Source of the DNA: Janthinobacterium sp.
GTDB lineage: Bacteria > Pseudomonadota > Gammaproteobacteria > Burkholderiales > Burkholderiaceae_D
DNA: 64,000 nt
Assembly (NCBI GenBank): GCA_003133225.1
Contig: PKWL01000114.1
Location: forward strand, 1 to 64,000
Direction of reading: 5' to 3'
The notes beneath the pieces were generated by a model. That model was not told where the DNA came from, made no database searches, and saw only the letters and a program-made list of their open reading frames with translations. Shown here one piece after another: positions 24,994 to 35,009 of this stretch. The translations under genes and the position numbers were made by a program. The number at the start of each line of letters is the position of its first letter. Position 1 is the stretch's first letter.

Positions 24994-25626
24994 ATGGAAC
25001 ATACGCCTGAAGAGATCGAAAACATTACGCGCCTGACGCTGCAGTATTACGAGCAGCACGCGGCGCAATTTTTTGCCGCCACACGCGACCATGACGTCAG
25101 TCAAAACATCGCAGCCCTGCTCGATGCGATCACGGGACCTGCGCCGTACACTATCCTCGATCTCGGCTGCGGCCCGGGGCGCGATTTGAAAACATTTTCC
25201 GCACTTGGCCACACCGCCATCGGCATCGACGGCTCGCCACGCTTTGCCGAGATCGCGCGTGAATATAGTGGCTGCGAGGTGTGGCAGCAAGACTTTCTCA
25301 AACTCGATCTGGCGGTCGCGCGCTTCGACGGCGTGTTCGCCAATGCGGCCCTGTTCCACCTGCCAAGCGTCGCCTTGCCACAGGTGTTGGGCCATCTACA
25401 TCGCACCTTGAAGCCCGGTGGCGTCCTGTTCAGCTCGAATCCGCATGGCCAAAATCAGGAAGGCTGGAATGGAGAGCGCTACGGTAGCTATTATGATTAT
25501 GAAACCTGGGAGCGCTTGGTGACGGCTGCGGGCTTCAAAGCGCTGTCTCATTACTATCGCCCGCCCAATCTGCCGCGCGCCGAGCAGCCCTGGCTAGCTA
25601 GTTTATGGACCAAAGCGCTATGTTAG
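24994..25626 (+). CDS. class I SAM-dependent methyltransferase
   Basis: The 210-residue protein from ATG 24994 (MEHTPEEIENITRLTLQYYE) has motif I ILDLGCGPGRDLKTF, the acidic ribose-binding GIDGSP, and LKPGGVLFSSNPHG as post-motif. The family is small-molecule or protein methyltransferase of the Methyltransf_11/25 type. The substrate is not predictable from sequence. Two residues of note, His and Tyr in HYYRPPN.PR near the C-terminus, are common in the group. An extension to 24913 would add an Arg-rich N-terminus unlike the family. Confidence 0.82.
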   Translation: MEHTPEEIENITRLTLQYYEQHAAQFFAATRDHDVSQNIAALLDAITGPAPYTILDLGCGPGRDLKTFSALGHTAIGIDGSPRFAEIAREYSGCEVWQQDFLKLDLAVARFDGVFANAALFHLPSVALPQVLGHLHRTLKPGGVLFSSNPHGQNQEGWNGERYGSYYDYETWERLVTAAGFKALSHYYRPPNLPRAEQPWLASLWTKALC

Positions 25627-25772
25627 GAAGCGCACAGAAATGCTTTCAACTTGCGCCTACTCTTTGCTGGTCGCCGCGACATTAGCGTCGCGTGATTCGT
25701 AAGTCGAGTAATGCGGAGCTCAGTTGCGGCTCTGGCAATAGATGGATCAACCGATGGACAAAGGAGCTATAA

Positions 25773-25955
25773 ATGAACAAGGATCAAATCAAGGGCGCAG
25801 CAAAAGACCTGGGCGGAAAAATCCAGGAAGAAGCCGGCAAAGTGGTTGGCAGCACGGACCAGCAAGTCAAAGGCTTGGCGCACCAGATCGAAGGTAAAGT
25901 GCAGCAAAAGGTGGGCGACTTGAAAGAATCTGTCAAGGGCGTTAAGAAGCCATAA
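25773..25955 (+). CDS. CsbD family stress protein
   Basis: The 60-residue hydrophilic protein (MNKDQIKGAAKDLGGKIQEE) carries the CsbD pattern of KG..K...GK..E..GK.VG. repeated around Gly/Lys positions. CsbD proteins are abundant small proteins induced in general stress, and their mechanism is unknown. AAAGGAG lies 8 bases before the ATG, a strong ribosome binding site. Downstream, GCGCCA/TGGCGC (25962-25976) forms a small hairpin in the convergent gap to the peptidase gene. Confidence 0.88.
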   Translation: MNKDQIKGAAKDLGGKIQEEAGKVVGSTDQQVKGLAHQIEGKVQQKVGDLKESVKGVKKP

Positions 25956-25987
25956 AATCGTGCGCCAGAATGGCGCTAGATCTGGAT

Positions 25988-28204
25988 TTAATGGCCCCCA
26001 GGGGCGGAAAGGTTCTTCTTAAAAAACGCCTCGATCATGCCGTACACGTGGCGCTGATCGGCGCGTGACGAAATGCCGTGTTTCGCGCCGGGGTAGATCA
26101 TCAAATCAAACTGCACGCCGCGCTTCACCAGGGCATCGATGAGGCGCGTCGTGTTGCTAAATAGAACGTTATCGTCAGCCATGCCGTGCATGAGCAACAG
26201 TGGCGAGCGCAAACCGTCGAGATGGGCAAAGACGCCGCTGTTGGTGTATGCCATCGGATCCTCCTGCGGCGTGCCGATGAATTGTTCAGTGTAATGCGTG
26301 TCGTACAAGCACCAATCTGTCACCGGCGCAACCGCCACCCCCAGCGCGATCTTGTCTGATGCCGCTGCCAGCAGACGCAAGGTCATGAAACCGCCGTAAC
26401 TCCAACCGAACACACCAATGCGCTTGGCGTCGACGAAGCGTTGCTGGCCGAGCCAGTCGATGCCGGCCAGCTGATCGGCCACTTCGCTGGCGCCGAGCTT
26501 GTGATAAATGGCGTCGGTGAAAGTCCGTTCGCGGCGCGCCGAACCCCGATTATCGAGTCGAAATACGATAAAACCCTGCTGCGCCATATATTGGTCGAAA
26601 GTGTTGCCCCAACGTCGCACGACATGTTGCGCGTGCGGGCCGCCATAAGTTGACAGGAATACGGGATAGCGCTTTGAGCGCTTAAAGGCGGCCGGCTTGA
26701 GCAGCGAGTAGTACAGGACCTGGCCGTCGTCCGATTTCAAGGTGCCGTACTCGGTTGGCAGATGGCTGGCGCGGAACTTCGCATATGGATGCGTGGCGTT
26801 CAAGGCATTGTGCTCTAGCCAGCCCACCAGCGCGCCATCCGAACGGCGAATACTCACTTGGGGCGGTGTATCCGGGTCGGAGAAAGTATCGACGAATACT
26901 TCGCCGTTTTTGGCGAAGATGTCCTCATGCCAGCCGTCTTGCAAGGTGATGCGCCGGGGCCTGTCGGCCGTGCTGCCATCGAGCGCCAGCGCATAGGTTT
27001 GCTTGTCAATCACCGCATCGCGATTCGACGCCACGAAGACGCTGCCCGCTGCCTCGTCGATCCCCAGCACATTGTCGATGCCCCATTCGCCGCTCGTGAT
27101 TGGGTGCAGCAAACGGCCGTCGAGATCGTACAGGTAGAGGTGATTGCGGCCGCTGCGCTCGGACGACCAGATGAAGGCATCGCGCCCGTTCAGAAAACGC
27201 AGATTGTCATGAATGCTGACCCAGGTCGTCGAAGTTTCGGTGATCAAGGTGCGCTGGGCCAATGAGAGCGCATCGACCGCCACCAGATCGAGGCTCTTTT
27301 GATCGCGCGTTTGACGCTGATACAGCAGCGTACGGCTGTTTGCGCTCCAGTCGGCGCGCACCAGATAGATGTCGCTCAACGCGCCCAGGTCCACTTGGCG
27401 CTGCACGCCCGTGTCGGGCGCGACGATGATGAGTTGCACCAGCACGTTGGGGGCGCCCGCCGCAGGGTAGCGCTGCTCGATGATATTGGCGTGATCGGCA
27501 AAAATTTCCACGCGGCGCACCAACGGCACCGGCGCTTCATCGAAACGTTTGTAGGCGATGGCCGAATCGTCGGGCGCCCAAAAATAACCGCTGCGCTGGC
27601 CCATTTCTTCCTGCGCTACGAACTCGGCTTCGGCATTATGGATGCTGCCGCCGCCGTCGCTCGTCAGCTGGCGCTGCTTGCCGCTTGACAGGTCGAGGAC
27701 GAACAAATTCTGGTCGCGCACGAACGAGACATAATGGCCCTTGGGCGAAATCTTCGGGTCCAGCACGTCACCCGAGGCAACGAGGCGCGCCGTGTCCGGC
27801 CTGGCCACGTCAACGAGATATAGATTGCCAGCTAGTGGCACCAGCAGCTGCTTGCCGTCGGGTGACCAGTTGTAATCCAAAATGCCGCTCAGATTGGCGT
27901 TTCGCTCGCGTTCGCGGCGCGCTTTTTCTGCATCCGAAATAGACTCGTGCGGAGCGAGCCGTTTGGAATCGAGCAGCAGGTGCGTGGTGTTATCCCGCAA
28001 GTCGAATTGCCACAGATCGAGCTGAAACTGATTCTCGCTGCGGCCACGCAAAAAGGTGACCCGCGCGCCATCGGGCGACACTTTCAGATTGCGCATGCCC
28101 GGACCATCTAGAGCCGGGTCGGCGTGGATGCGGTCCAAGGTGAGGCGCTCGGCGGAGGTGGGAGCGCTGGCCGAAGCAGCTAAGAAACAGAGGGCAAAAC
28201 GCAT
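25988..28204 (-). CDS. dipeptidyl peptidase IV-like S9 family peptidase
   Basis: The 738-residue protein starts MRFALCFLAASASAPTSA, a signal peptide, at 28204. ATG 28231 is an alternative start. Residues about 60-470 form the DPPIV-like beta-propeller (DPP_IV_N), with AEAEFVAQEEMGQRSGYFWAPD carrying the paired Glu that binds the substrate N-terminus. The C-terminal alpha/beta hydrolase has the nucleophile in GVFGWSYGGFMT, then HGMADDNV (Asp) and GAKHGIS (His). It is expected to remove N-terminal dipeptides (Xaa-Pro type) in the periplasm. It is convergent with csbD. Confidence 0.92.
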   Translation of the reverse strand: MRFALCFLAASASAPTSAERLTLDRIHADPALDGPGMRNLKVSPDGARVTFLRGRSENQFQLDLWQFDLRDNTTHLLLDSKRLAPHESISDAEKARRERERNANLSGILDYNWSPDGKQLLVPLAGNLYLVDVARPDTARLVASGDVLDPKISPKGHYVSFVRDQNLFVLDLSSGKQRQLTSDGGGSIHNAEAEFVAQEEMGQRSGYFWAPDDSAIAYKRFDEAPVPLVRRVEIFADHANIIEQRYPAAGAPNVLVQLIIVAPDTGVQRQVDLGALSDIYLVRADWSANSRTLLYQRQTRDQKSLDLVAVDALSLAQRTLITETSTTWVSIHDNLRFLNGRDAFIWSSERSGRNHLYLYDLDGRLLHPITSGEWGIDNVLGIDEAAGSVFVASNRDAVIDKQTYALALDGSTADRPRRITLQDGWHEDIFAKNGEVFVDTFSDPDTPPQVSIRRSDGALVGWLEHNALNATHPYAKFRASHLPTEYGTLKSDDGQVLYYSLLKPAAFKRSKRYPVFLSTYGGPHAQHVVRRWGNTFDQYMAQQGFIVFRLDNRGSARRERTFTDAIYHKLGASEVADQLAGIDWLGQQRFVDAKRIGVFGWSYGGFMTLRLLAAASDKIALGVAVAPVTDWCLYDTHYTEQFIGTPQEDPMAYTNSGVFAHLDGLRSPLLLMHGMADDNVLFSNTTRLIDALVKRGVQFDLMIYPGAKHGISSRADQRHVYGMIEAFFKKNLSAPGGH

Positions 28205-28368
28205 GGATATCTCGCTTGGCGTAATACACAAAAACGCGGCACAGCAGGTTTTCTACCGGCAAGACGATAGCAGACATTGCTTATTTAAGCGATAGACATC
28301 AACCTAGGCTAGGCCGACACAGCGGGCAGCGCACCATAATTCATTCGCGCAAGGAAAGACAACAGCGC

Positions 28369-29778
28369 TTAAGGCAGGCTCAGTTCTTCCGAAACATGCA
28401 GGCGCTGGCGCGACAGGCGATCCAAATACCAGGTCAACAGCACGGCAGCCACGGTCAATCCCAGCACCAGGCCGATCCAGAAGCCGGTGGCCGCCATGGG
28501 CGCGGCCGGTGCCCACGGCAGGCCCGTCGGCGCCATCCCCATCAGATAGCCGAGCGGCAGCGCGACAACCCAGAACGATACAGCTTGAATGAGCATCGGC
28601 TGGCGCGTCACTCTATAGCCGCGTATGGCGCTCGACGTCGCCACCTGGGTCGCGTCCGACAACTGGAACAGGGCGGCAAACAGTAGCAGGTGCGCGCACA
28701 GCGCCTGCACTGCAGGGTCGGACGTGTAGGCAGCTGCAATCGCGTCGCGAAAGAGCAAGATGAAGGTGGCCGACAGAAGCGCAAACATGAGCGACATGGC
28801 GACGCCGATCCAGGCAGCAAAACGGGCCCGATGCGGATCGCCTTCACCGAGCGCCTGGCCCACGCGCGTGATCAGCGCGATGCCGAAACTAAACGGTACC
28901 ATGAACACGAGAGAGACAAAATTGAGGGCAATCTGGTGCGCCGAGACTTGCACCGCGCCAAAGCGGGCGACGAGGAGACTGACCACGCCAAAAGCGCTCA
29001 CTTCCGCAAAGTAGGTGATGCCGATCGGTACGCCAAGACGCAGCATATTGCCAATTTCCTGCCAGTGTGGCCACTCCCAGTGTGTGAAAGGGTAGGTCAG
29101 GCGGTAGGCTGGAGCATACGCCAGCCAGACCAGCATGGCGCCCAGCATCAGCCACATGCCGAGCCCGGTTGAAACGGCGCAGCCCAACGCGCCTAGAGGC
29201 GGCAAGCCCCAGTGCCCGAAAATCAGGAGCCAGTTGACGCCCACGTTAAACAGCAGTGCGCCGATGGCAATTAGCATCAGCGGCTTGGTCTCGTTGATAC
29301 TCGTCGAATATCCATATAGGACGCGATAAGCGGCAAACGGCGGCAAGCCGATGCTAATCACATGCACGAACATCGATGCATTCGCATTCAGCTCCGGCGT
29401 CAGATAGAGGTGATCGAAGAGCAGCGTTGCTAGATTAGCCAGCAGGCATGCGACTAGTCCCACCCCCAGCGCCTGCCACATTGCTTGGCGCACACTGTGG
29501 GCAATTCGGTCGAAACGGGCGGCGCCGAGATCGTGCGCGACTATCGTGTTGACGGCCATCATAATGCCGCTCACGCTAACTAGGACGATCATCCAGATTG
29601 ACGTGCCCAACGCCACGCACGCCAGTGCCTCGGCGCTGGCGTGCCCCGTCATGGCGACGTCGGCTACGCCCATCCCGACCGTGGCAAGCTGGCCGACCAG
29701 CATGGGCCATGCCAGTTGCCACAGGGAGCGCGCTTCGGCCCGTACGGCGGCCAAGCAAAATTGGAAAGTGGGCGACAT
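28369..29778 (-). CDS. MATE family multidrug efflux protein
   Basis: The 469-residue protein has about 12 hydrophobic segments in two halves. Each half begins with the MATE signature: LAWPMLVGQLATVGMGVADVAM in the first and LRLGVPIGITYFAEVSAF in the second. ALGEGDP.RARFAAWIG follows. MATE proteins (NorM type) export cationic drugs in exchange for Na+ or H+. The start is taken as ATG 29778 (MSPTFQFCLAAVRAEARSLW), with one three codons earlier also possible. Confidence 0.9.
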   Translation of the reverse strand: MSPTFQFCLAAVRAEARSLWQLAWPMLVGQLATVGMGVADVAMTGHASAEALACVALGTSIWMIVLVSVSGIMMAVNTIVAHDLGAARFDRIAHSVRQAMWQALGVGLVACLLANLATLLFDHLYLTPELNANASMFVHVISIGLPPFAAYRVLYGYSTSINETKPLMLIAIGALLFNVGVNWLLIFGHWGLPPLGALGCAVSTGLGMWLMLGAMLVWLAYAPAYRLTYPFTHWEWPHWQEIGNMLRLGVPIGITYFAEVSAFGVVSLLVARFGAVQVSAHQIALNFVSLVFMVPFSFGIALITRVGQALGEGDPHRARFAAWIGVAMSLMFALLSATFILLFRDAIAAAYTSDPAVQALCAHLLLFAALFQLSDATQVATSSAIRGYRVTRQPMLIQAVSFWVVALPLGYLMGMAPTGLPWAPAAPMAATGFWIGLVLGLTVAAVLLTWYLDRLSRQRLHVSEELSLP

Positions 29779-30126
29779 GAAAATCACAGAAATAAGGAAA
29801 TGCCGATTTTACGCACAATCGATCACGCTGTTGTTTGTGCCGGGCCTGGTTCGGTGCGGCTAACGGAATATATTATTGCCTTTCGGTGCCGGTCTGACCT
29901 GGCGCCGGACCCTGCCTTGCGCTCAGACGCCCTGCTGCCGGGGTGGCGCTGTTGCGCAACAAGGCTTGTTGGCGCGCTTGGCGCCTCCTGCGGCGGCCTT
30001 GCGCCCCATGCGCGACACTTGGTTGATGGGCGGGGATGTGTCAAATGCGCACGTCGCCGCGACTTTCGATATATGCTGTCAACCATGCAGAAGGTCCGGA
30101 TCAAGTAGACGCCAGGGAGCGAGCAC
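29779..30126. other. divergent intergenic region MATE / cbpA
   Basis: No gene was recognised in these 348 bases. It must contain promoters for both flanking genes, but no -35/-10 pair with good scores was seen. GGGAGCG just before 30127 serves the GTG start of cbpA. Confidence 0.4.
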
Positions 30127-31044
30127 GTGGAATACAAGGATTATTATCAGGAGCTGGGAGTTGAAAAAACGGCTGCGCCAGACGAAATCAAAAAAGCGTA
30201 CCGTAAGCTGGTGCGGAAATATCACCCGGACGTGAGCAAGGAGGTCGATGCCGACAAGAGAACTAAGGCATTGAACGAAGCGTATGGCGTTCTGGGCGAC
30301 ACCGAAAAACGGGCCGCATACGACCAGATCGGCCGCGGTCAGAGCGCTGGGCAAGAATTCCACCCGCCGCCGGGCTGGGGCGCAGGCGTCGGGCCGTCCG
30401 GCGCCGACGATAGCGACTTTTTTGCCGACCTGTTTGCCCACGTGGGCGGACGGCGCCGCGCCGGCGCCGGCTTTAAGATGCGCGGCGAGGACGTCCACGC
30501 GGCGATTGTCATCGATCTGGCCGATGCGTATCACGGGGCCACGCGCAGCATCAGCTTGCGCATGCCGCAAGTCGATGGGCAGGGCCGAATCGTAACCCAG
30601 GACCGCAAACTTGACGTCAATATTCCCAAAGGCGTTACGCCCGGACAGCAACTACGACTGAGCGGACAGGGCCAACCGGGCACTGGCGACGCGCCGGCTG
30701 GAGACCTGTATTTGGAGATTCAGTTTCAGCAGGACTCGCGATATCGCGTCGAGGGACGCGATATCTATCAAAGCGTGCCCGTGACGCCTTGGGAGGCGGC
30801 GTTGGGCGCGCAAATCGAAATCAGCACACCGTCTGGAAAGGTCGAGGTTACCGTTCCGAAGCAATCGCAAACGGGGCGCAAACTGCGCCTGAAGGGACGC
30901 GGCATTCCCGGCCATCCGGCCGGCGATTTGTATCTGCTGCTCGACTTGGTGCTGCCGCCGGCCGATACGGCCAAGGCACGCGAATTGTACGAAACCATGG
31001 CGCGCGAGATGGCATTTAATCCGCGCCAGAAGATGGGGACCTAA
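30127..31044 (+). CDS. cbpA: CbpA-type DnaJ co-chaperone / DNA-binding protein
   Basis: The 305-residue protein starts with GTG (30127) after GGGAGCG. An N-terminal J domain (residues 1-70, YYQELGVEKTA... and YRKLVRKYHPDVS with HPD at 33-35) is followed by a short Gly/Phe-rich region and the DnaJ C-terminal substrate-binding domains (about 120-300). There is no CXXCXGXG zinc finger, which separates CbpA from DnaJ. CbpA works with DnaK and also binds curved DNA in stationary phase. The next gene, cbpM, encodes its modulator. Confidence 0.93.
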   Translation: MEYKDYYQELGVEKTAAPDEIKKAYRKLVRKYHPDVSKEVDADKRTKALNEAYGVLGDTEKRAAYDQIGRGQSAGQEFHPPPGWGAGVGPSGADDSDFFADLFAHVGGRRRAGAGFKMRGEDVHAAIVIDLADAYHGATRSISLRMPQVDGQGRIVTQDRKLDVNIPKGVTPGQQLRLSGQGQPGTGDAPAGDLYLEIQFQQDSRYRVEGRDIYQSVPVTPWEAALGAQIEISTPSGKVEVTVPKQSQTGRKLRLKGRGIPGHPAGDLYLLLDLVLPPADTAKARELYETMAREMAFNPRQKMGT

Positions 31045-31047
31045 ATC

Positions 31048-31359
31048 ATGGCACAAACAACGGTCTTGACGGGCGTTTTGCTAGAGGATACCGCCCTTAG
31101 CTTGGAAGAACTGGCCCGCGCCTGTTCGGTCGAGCCAGCCTGGGTGGCGCAACGGGTACAGGCTGGCATCTTGCTCAACGGCGCTGCCGTGCAAGTGACG
31201 GGCTGGCGCTTCACCAGCGTTGATTTGGTGCGGGCGCGCCAACTGAGGGACATTGAGCGGGCCTTCGACGCGAACGAAGACTTGGCCGCCCTGGTGGTCG
31301 ATTTGACTGACGAGGTGAAGCGATTGCGGGCCAAATTGCGCGTGCTCGGCATGGAATAG
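31048..31359 (+). CDS. cbpM: chaperone modulator CbpM
   Basis: The 103-residue protein begins 3 bases after cbpA. It has a MerR-like start (LSLEELARACSVEPAWVAQRVQAGIL), a core like VTGWRFTSVDLVRARQLRDI, and ends in a coiled coil (LVVDLTDEVKRLRAKLRVLG). CbpM binds the J domain of CbpA and inhibits both its co-chaperone and DNA-binding activity. The gene pair is the standard cbpAM arrangement. Confidence 0.9.
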   Translation: MAQTTVLTGVLLEDTALSLEELARACSVEPAWVAQRVQAGILLNGAAVQVTGWRFTSVDLVRARQLRDIERAFDANEDLAALVVDLTDEVKRLRAKLRVLGME

Positions 31360-31711
31360 CTGCGCCAGGAAATGGTGTTCGAAGAACGAGCGGGAGCGCG
31401 CGAACCTAGCTCCTAGGTCGCGCTCGTCAACTCGCTTGGGGGCCCGGCCCGGCGCGTCCGGCATACTCGACTCCGGTTCGATATTGATCTCATCGCGCAG
31501 CGTTTCGCGTGCGGATAGCCCAAGAACACTCTTTTTCCTCGTTCGGTGGCGACGCCAAGCTGCACCTAGGCTCCTTGCACCTGTTTGCGTGATCAACGCA
31601 GTACGTTTTCCATGGATTGCCCGGGTCGCTGACCGATTCGGGCCCCTCCCGGCGTCCCTTTGACAGGACATGGCGAACTGACTGAACCCATTTTTTTCGG
31701 AGCATGAAGCA
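31360..31711. other. gene-free stretch between cbpM and pncB
   Basis: No gene was recognised in 352 bases. Short frames on both strands have random composition. TTTTTTTCGGAGC just before 31700 supplies a CGGAG ribosome binding site for pncB. Confidence 0.4.
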
Positions 31712-32911
31712 ATGATTCCCATCGTACGCAGCCTGCTGGAAACCGATTTATACAAATTCACCATGTGGCAGGCGCTGCTGCATAGCCATCCGAGCGCGCA
31801 CACGGAATATGAATTTTTGTGCCGCAATACGCCGGCCTTCCCTCTGTCTGAATTGAAGGATGAAGTCGAGCGGCAGCTCGACCATCTGTGCTCGATGACT
31901 TTTGCCGATGATGAGCTAGCTTACCTGCGCACATTACGCTTCATGAAAAGCGACTTCGTTGATTTCCTTACCGTGTTTCGTTTTCAGCGCAAGTTCATCA
32001 AGGTTGATTGCACTGGGGACACGCTGACCATCCGCGCCAGCGGCCCGCAAGTGCATGTGACGGGTTTTGAAATTTTCGTACTCTACATCGTCAGTGAACT
32101 CTATTTCCGCCGCTCCGATCAAGCGGAGGCGCTGGCCGAAGGGCGTCGGCGACTGGACGCCAAATTGGCGGCGCTCACGGCCTTCGCCGCGCAGCCTGAA
32201 AAAAAACACCCGTTCGAGCTGTCCGACTTCGGCCTGCGCCGACGCTTCTCCGGTGCCTGGCATGACGAAGTCGTCTATCGTTTGGCGACCGAAGCGGCGC
32301 CATACTTTAAGGGGACCTCCAACGTCTACCTTGCCAAACGCTTCGCCCTGGTACCGATCGGGACGATGGCGCATGAATACATGCAATCGTTCCAGGCCTT
32401 TGGGGTACGCCTGCGCGATTTTCAGAAGGCGGCCCTGGAAGGCTGGGTGCAGGAGTACCGCGGCGACCTGGGCACGGCCCTGACCGATGTCGTCGGCATG
32501 GATTCCTTCTTGTCTGATTTTGACCTTTACTTTGCTAAGCTGTTCGATGGTTTGCGGCATGATTCGGGCGACCCGGTGGCCTGGGGCGAAAAGGCGTTGG
32601 CCCATTACACGTCGTTGCGGATCGACGCCAACACCAAGCGGCTGGTCTTTTCCGATGGCCTCGATCTGAACAAGGCCCTAAATCTCCATCGTCATTTCGG
32701 TAACCGCATCATGACCGCGTTCGGCATTGGTACCAACCTGACCAATGACATGGGACCAACGCCGCTCAATCTTGTGATGAAGCTGGTGTCATGCAATGGC
32801 CAATCGGTTGCCAAATTGTCGGACTCGCCTGGCAAGACGATGTGCCGAGACGAAACCTTCCTAGCATATTTGCGCCAGGTTTTTCATCATCCGCAGGCGC
32901 CGCAGACGTGA
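31712..32911 (+). CDS. pncB: nicotinate phosphoribosyltransferase
   Basis: PncB condenses nicotinate with PRPP for NAD salvage. The 399-residue protein starts [18 protein letters not shown], the family signature, and contains [34 protein letters not shown] (with the His that is autophosphorylated), [13 protein letters not shown] and [15 protein letters not shown]. The C-terminus has [10 protein letters not shown]..., [12 protein letters not shown] and [11 protein letters not shown]. All family motifs are intact and the length is normal. The ATG at 31712 follows CGGAG. Confidence 0.95.
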   Translation: MIPIVRSLLETDLYKFTMWQALLHSHPSAHTEYEFLCRNTPAFPLSELKDEVERQLDHLCSMTFADDELAYLRTLRFMKSDFVDFLTVFRFQRKFIKVDCTGDTLTIRASGPQVHVTGFEIFVLYIVSELYFRRSDQAEALAEGRRRLDAKLAALTAFAAQPEKKHPFELSDFGLRRRFSGAWHDEVVYRLATEAAPYFKGTSNVYLAKRFALVPIGTMAHEYMQSFQAFGVRLRDFQKAALEGWVQEYRGDLGTALTDVVGMDSFLSDFDLYFAKLFDGLRHDSGDPVAWGEKALAHYTSLRIDANTKRLVFSDGLDLNKALNLHRHFGNRIMTAFGIGTNLTNDMGPTPLNLVMKLVSCNGQSVAKLSDSPGKTMCRDETFLAYLRQVFHHPQAPQT

Positions 32912-33131
32912 CCGATCGAGCGTAATTGGCACCCTTACGTAGCCACCCGCTGGCTCCACCGGTTGCTGCCCGGATATCCGGCGCATGCGCCGGCGATATT
33001 TGGATTTTCACGCCATCGCCTGATGCGCCGAGCTCTTGTGAGGCTTCTAAAATCCGAGCATAACCGTCTGCGGGGGCGCGCGTGGTTGTTGCCTTCCTTT
33101 GACGTATTGCGCAAGCTGCACCTGGTGCCGC

Positions 33132-33482
33132 TCAAAGAATCGGGATATCGGTCCCGCCGAACTGTTTCATGATGACGGAGGCTCGGGCGAATTGCAGTTG
33201 GTCAGTCACATCCACGCTCAGTTGATAGACGCCCCGTTGGGCCGGCTGATGGCGGTGTTCAAGATGACGGGCGCCGCTACCGCTCAACAATTGGAAAATG
33301 CCTTCGACCGCTTCGGTAACCGTGCCGCCATCGGATCCCAAGTAGCCTTCAGTCTGCCCGCCTTCCTCTTGTCTTGCTCTCAAATGGACGCAAAACGAGG
33401 CGAAACCGCTGGCAAGTAGTTCGTCGCGCGCCTTCTCCGCATCGGAAAAATGATTGAAGACCTTGATTATCGTGTCCGCCAT
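33132..33482 (-). CDS. hypothetical protein, general-stress 17M-like fold
   Basis: The 116-residue protein from ATG 33482 (MADTIIKVFNHFSDAEKARDELLASGF) opens like the heat-induced YflT/general stress protein 17M domain, where a beta strand is followed by a helix containing A..A...L...GF. The C-terminal half carries VDVTDQLQFARASVIMKQFG, an alpha-beta unit of the same kind. GGAG lies 7 bases upstream. The function is unknown. An upstream frame to 33557 is probably untranslated. It lies convergent to pncB. Confidence 0.65.
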   Translation of the reverse strand: MADTIIKVFNHFSDAEKARDELLASGFASFCVHLRARQEEGGQTEGYLGSDGGTVTEAVEGIFQLLSGSGARHLEHRHQPAQRGVYQLSVDVTDQLQFARASVIMKQFGGTDIPIL

Positions 33483-33950
33483 CATGATTCTCCATAAAAA
33501 ACTACTTGATTGGGAACTGCTCTCTCTGTTTGATTCTGTGTGCCGTGAAAAATTCATCCTCGGCAGGATTTATTTAAATAAACGCGCCGTTGGTTCGGAT
33601 CGCATGGTGGCGTCTGACGCCCGTGGCTGGCGGAGGCTTGACCCCAGGCTTTAGCGACCCAGGTCGCCGAATTGCTATGGCGCCTCTTTGCCGGCGTAAA
33701 GGCAATTTCTTCCAAGCATATGATAGACAGCAAGGCCGGCGCTAAGGAGGCCGGCACCCGTTGCCCCCGCTAGGCAGTGAGGGCCCGAGCGTATCCGTCG
33801 CCATTTTCAAAGGGGCGGTGTATGCTGCCGGGAAGCATAGAATAAAAATGCTGTTTAAGCTACTGGGCCGGGTGCCGAATTGGTCCTCGACGCGTACGGA
33901 TCGAGGAAATGAACATGGCCTTCGGGCCCGACACGCTTAACGGAGGAGTC
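33483..33950. other. gene-free stretch
   Basis: No gene was recognised in 468 bases. ATTTATTTAAATAAA near 33570 is an AT-rich spot that could hold the promoter of the stress-protein gene on the minus strand. CGGAGGAG (33942-33949) is the ribosome binding site of the isomerase gene. Confidence 0.4.
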
Positions 33951-34739
33951 ATGCCAAAATTTGCCGCCAATCTGTCCATGATGTTTAATGAAGTCGCCTT
34001 TCCCCAGCGCTTCGCAGCTGCCGCAGCGGCCGGCTTCGAAGCCGTTGAATTCTTGTTTCCATACGACTATACAGCGCAAGAAGTGGCGTCTTGGCTGCAG
34101 GAAAACTGCCTGGAAAATGTGCTGTTCAATTTGCCTCCGGGCGACTGGGCTGCAGGCGAGCGCGGCATCGCGGCGCTGCCCGGACGTGAAGAAGAGTTCC
34201 AAGCCGGCGTCATGCGTGGCATCGAATACGCACAGGCGCTAGGCACCAAACGCGTGCACATGATGGCTGGCCTAATTCCGGCCGGCGCGCCGCGGCCGGT
34301 GCACCGCGATGTCTATCTGAACAATTTGCGCTATGCGGCGCGGGCGATGGGCAAGTACGGCATCACCTTGCTGATCGAGCCCATCAACGGACGCGACATG
34401 CCCGGCTATTTTTTCCATACCCAGGCCGAGGGCCATGCGCTTCGTGAAGAGTGCGGCGAACCGAACGTCAAGGTACAAATGGATTTTTATCATTGCCAAA
34501 TTGCCGAAGGCAATTTGGCAATGAACTTCCAGAATAATTTTAGCGGGATCGGTCATGTTCAAATCGCGAGCGTGCCCGGCCGCAACGAGCCGGACGACGG
34601 CGAAGTCAATTACCCATTCTTGTTTCGCCTGCTCGATGAGCTCGGTTATGAAGGTTGGATCGGTTGTGAATACCGTCCCCGTGCTGGCACCGAGAATGGC
34701 CTCGGCTGGCTGGCCACTGCAAGCCACACAAGGACATAG
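33951..34739 (+). CDS. hydroxypyruvate isomerase family protein (Hyi/OtnI-like)
   Basis: The 262-residue TIM-barrel protein starts [20 protein letters not shown] at 33951, just after CGGAGGAG. It has the Hyi family pattern: [94 protein letters not shown] and [10 protein letters not shown]. The metal-binding Glu, Asp, His and Glu residues are all present. Hyi converts hydroxypyruvate to tartronate semialdehyde, while OtnI converts 2-oxo-tetronate. No glyoxylate or tetronate operon is beside it, so the exact substrate is open. The C-terminus (TASHTRT) is slightly short. Confidence 0.87.
   Translation: MPKFAANLSMMFNEVAFPQRFAAAAAAGFEAVEFLFPYDYTAQEVASWLQENCLENVLFNLPPGDWAAGERGIAALPGREEEFQAGVMRGIEYAQALGTKRVHMMAGLIPAGAPRPVHRDVYLNNLRYAARAMGKYGITLLIEPINGRDMPGYFFHTQAEGHALREECGEPNVKVQMDFYHCQIAEGNLAMNFQNNFSGIGHVQIASVPGRNEPDDGEVNYPFLFRLLDELGYEGWIGCEYRPRAGTENGLGWLATASHTRT
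34491..34523. repeat. 15-bp perfect inverted repeat inside the isomerase gene
   Basis: CATTGCCAAATTGCC (34491-34505) and GGCAATTTGGCAATG (34509-34523) are perfect complements around a 3-base GAA loop. The protein sequence at this site ([11 protein letters not shown]) is conserved in the family, so the hairpin is superimposed on coding sequence. Confidence 0.9.
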
Positions 34740-35009
34740 AAGAGAAACGTTCTTGGCGGCCGACGCGGGCCCGGTCAGATGCCGCGCTCATCTTTAAGAA
34801 TGTGTACAATTCGGGCATGTCTTGGTGCCGTTGGCGGGCGGCCTACGCTGCCGCTAAGTTAAATCCCGTCCATCGATGCTCAGCATCGACCTTCGCTCGT
34901 ACGGGAATATTTGCTCAGATACAAGGAAAGTAATCCAGCTGATCTCTTTACCACTCACAGCATGGCCCACATCCCTAGCGGGTGATGCGCCACAATTTAC
35001 CATGACACA

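Noticed and set aside
30737-30748. CGCGATATCGCG palindrome in cbpA
   Set aside because: Short, GC/AT-balanced and coding for a normal part of the protein; likely chance.
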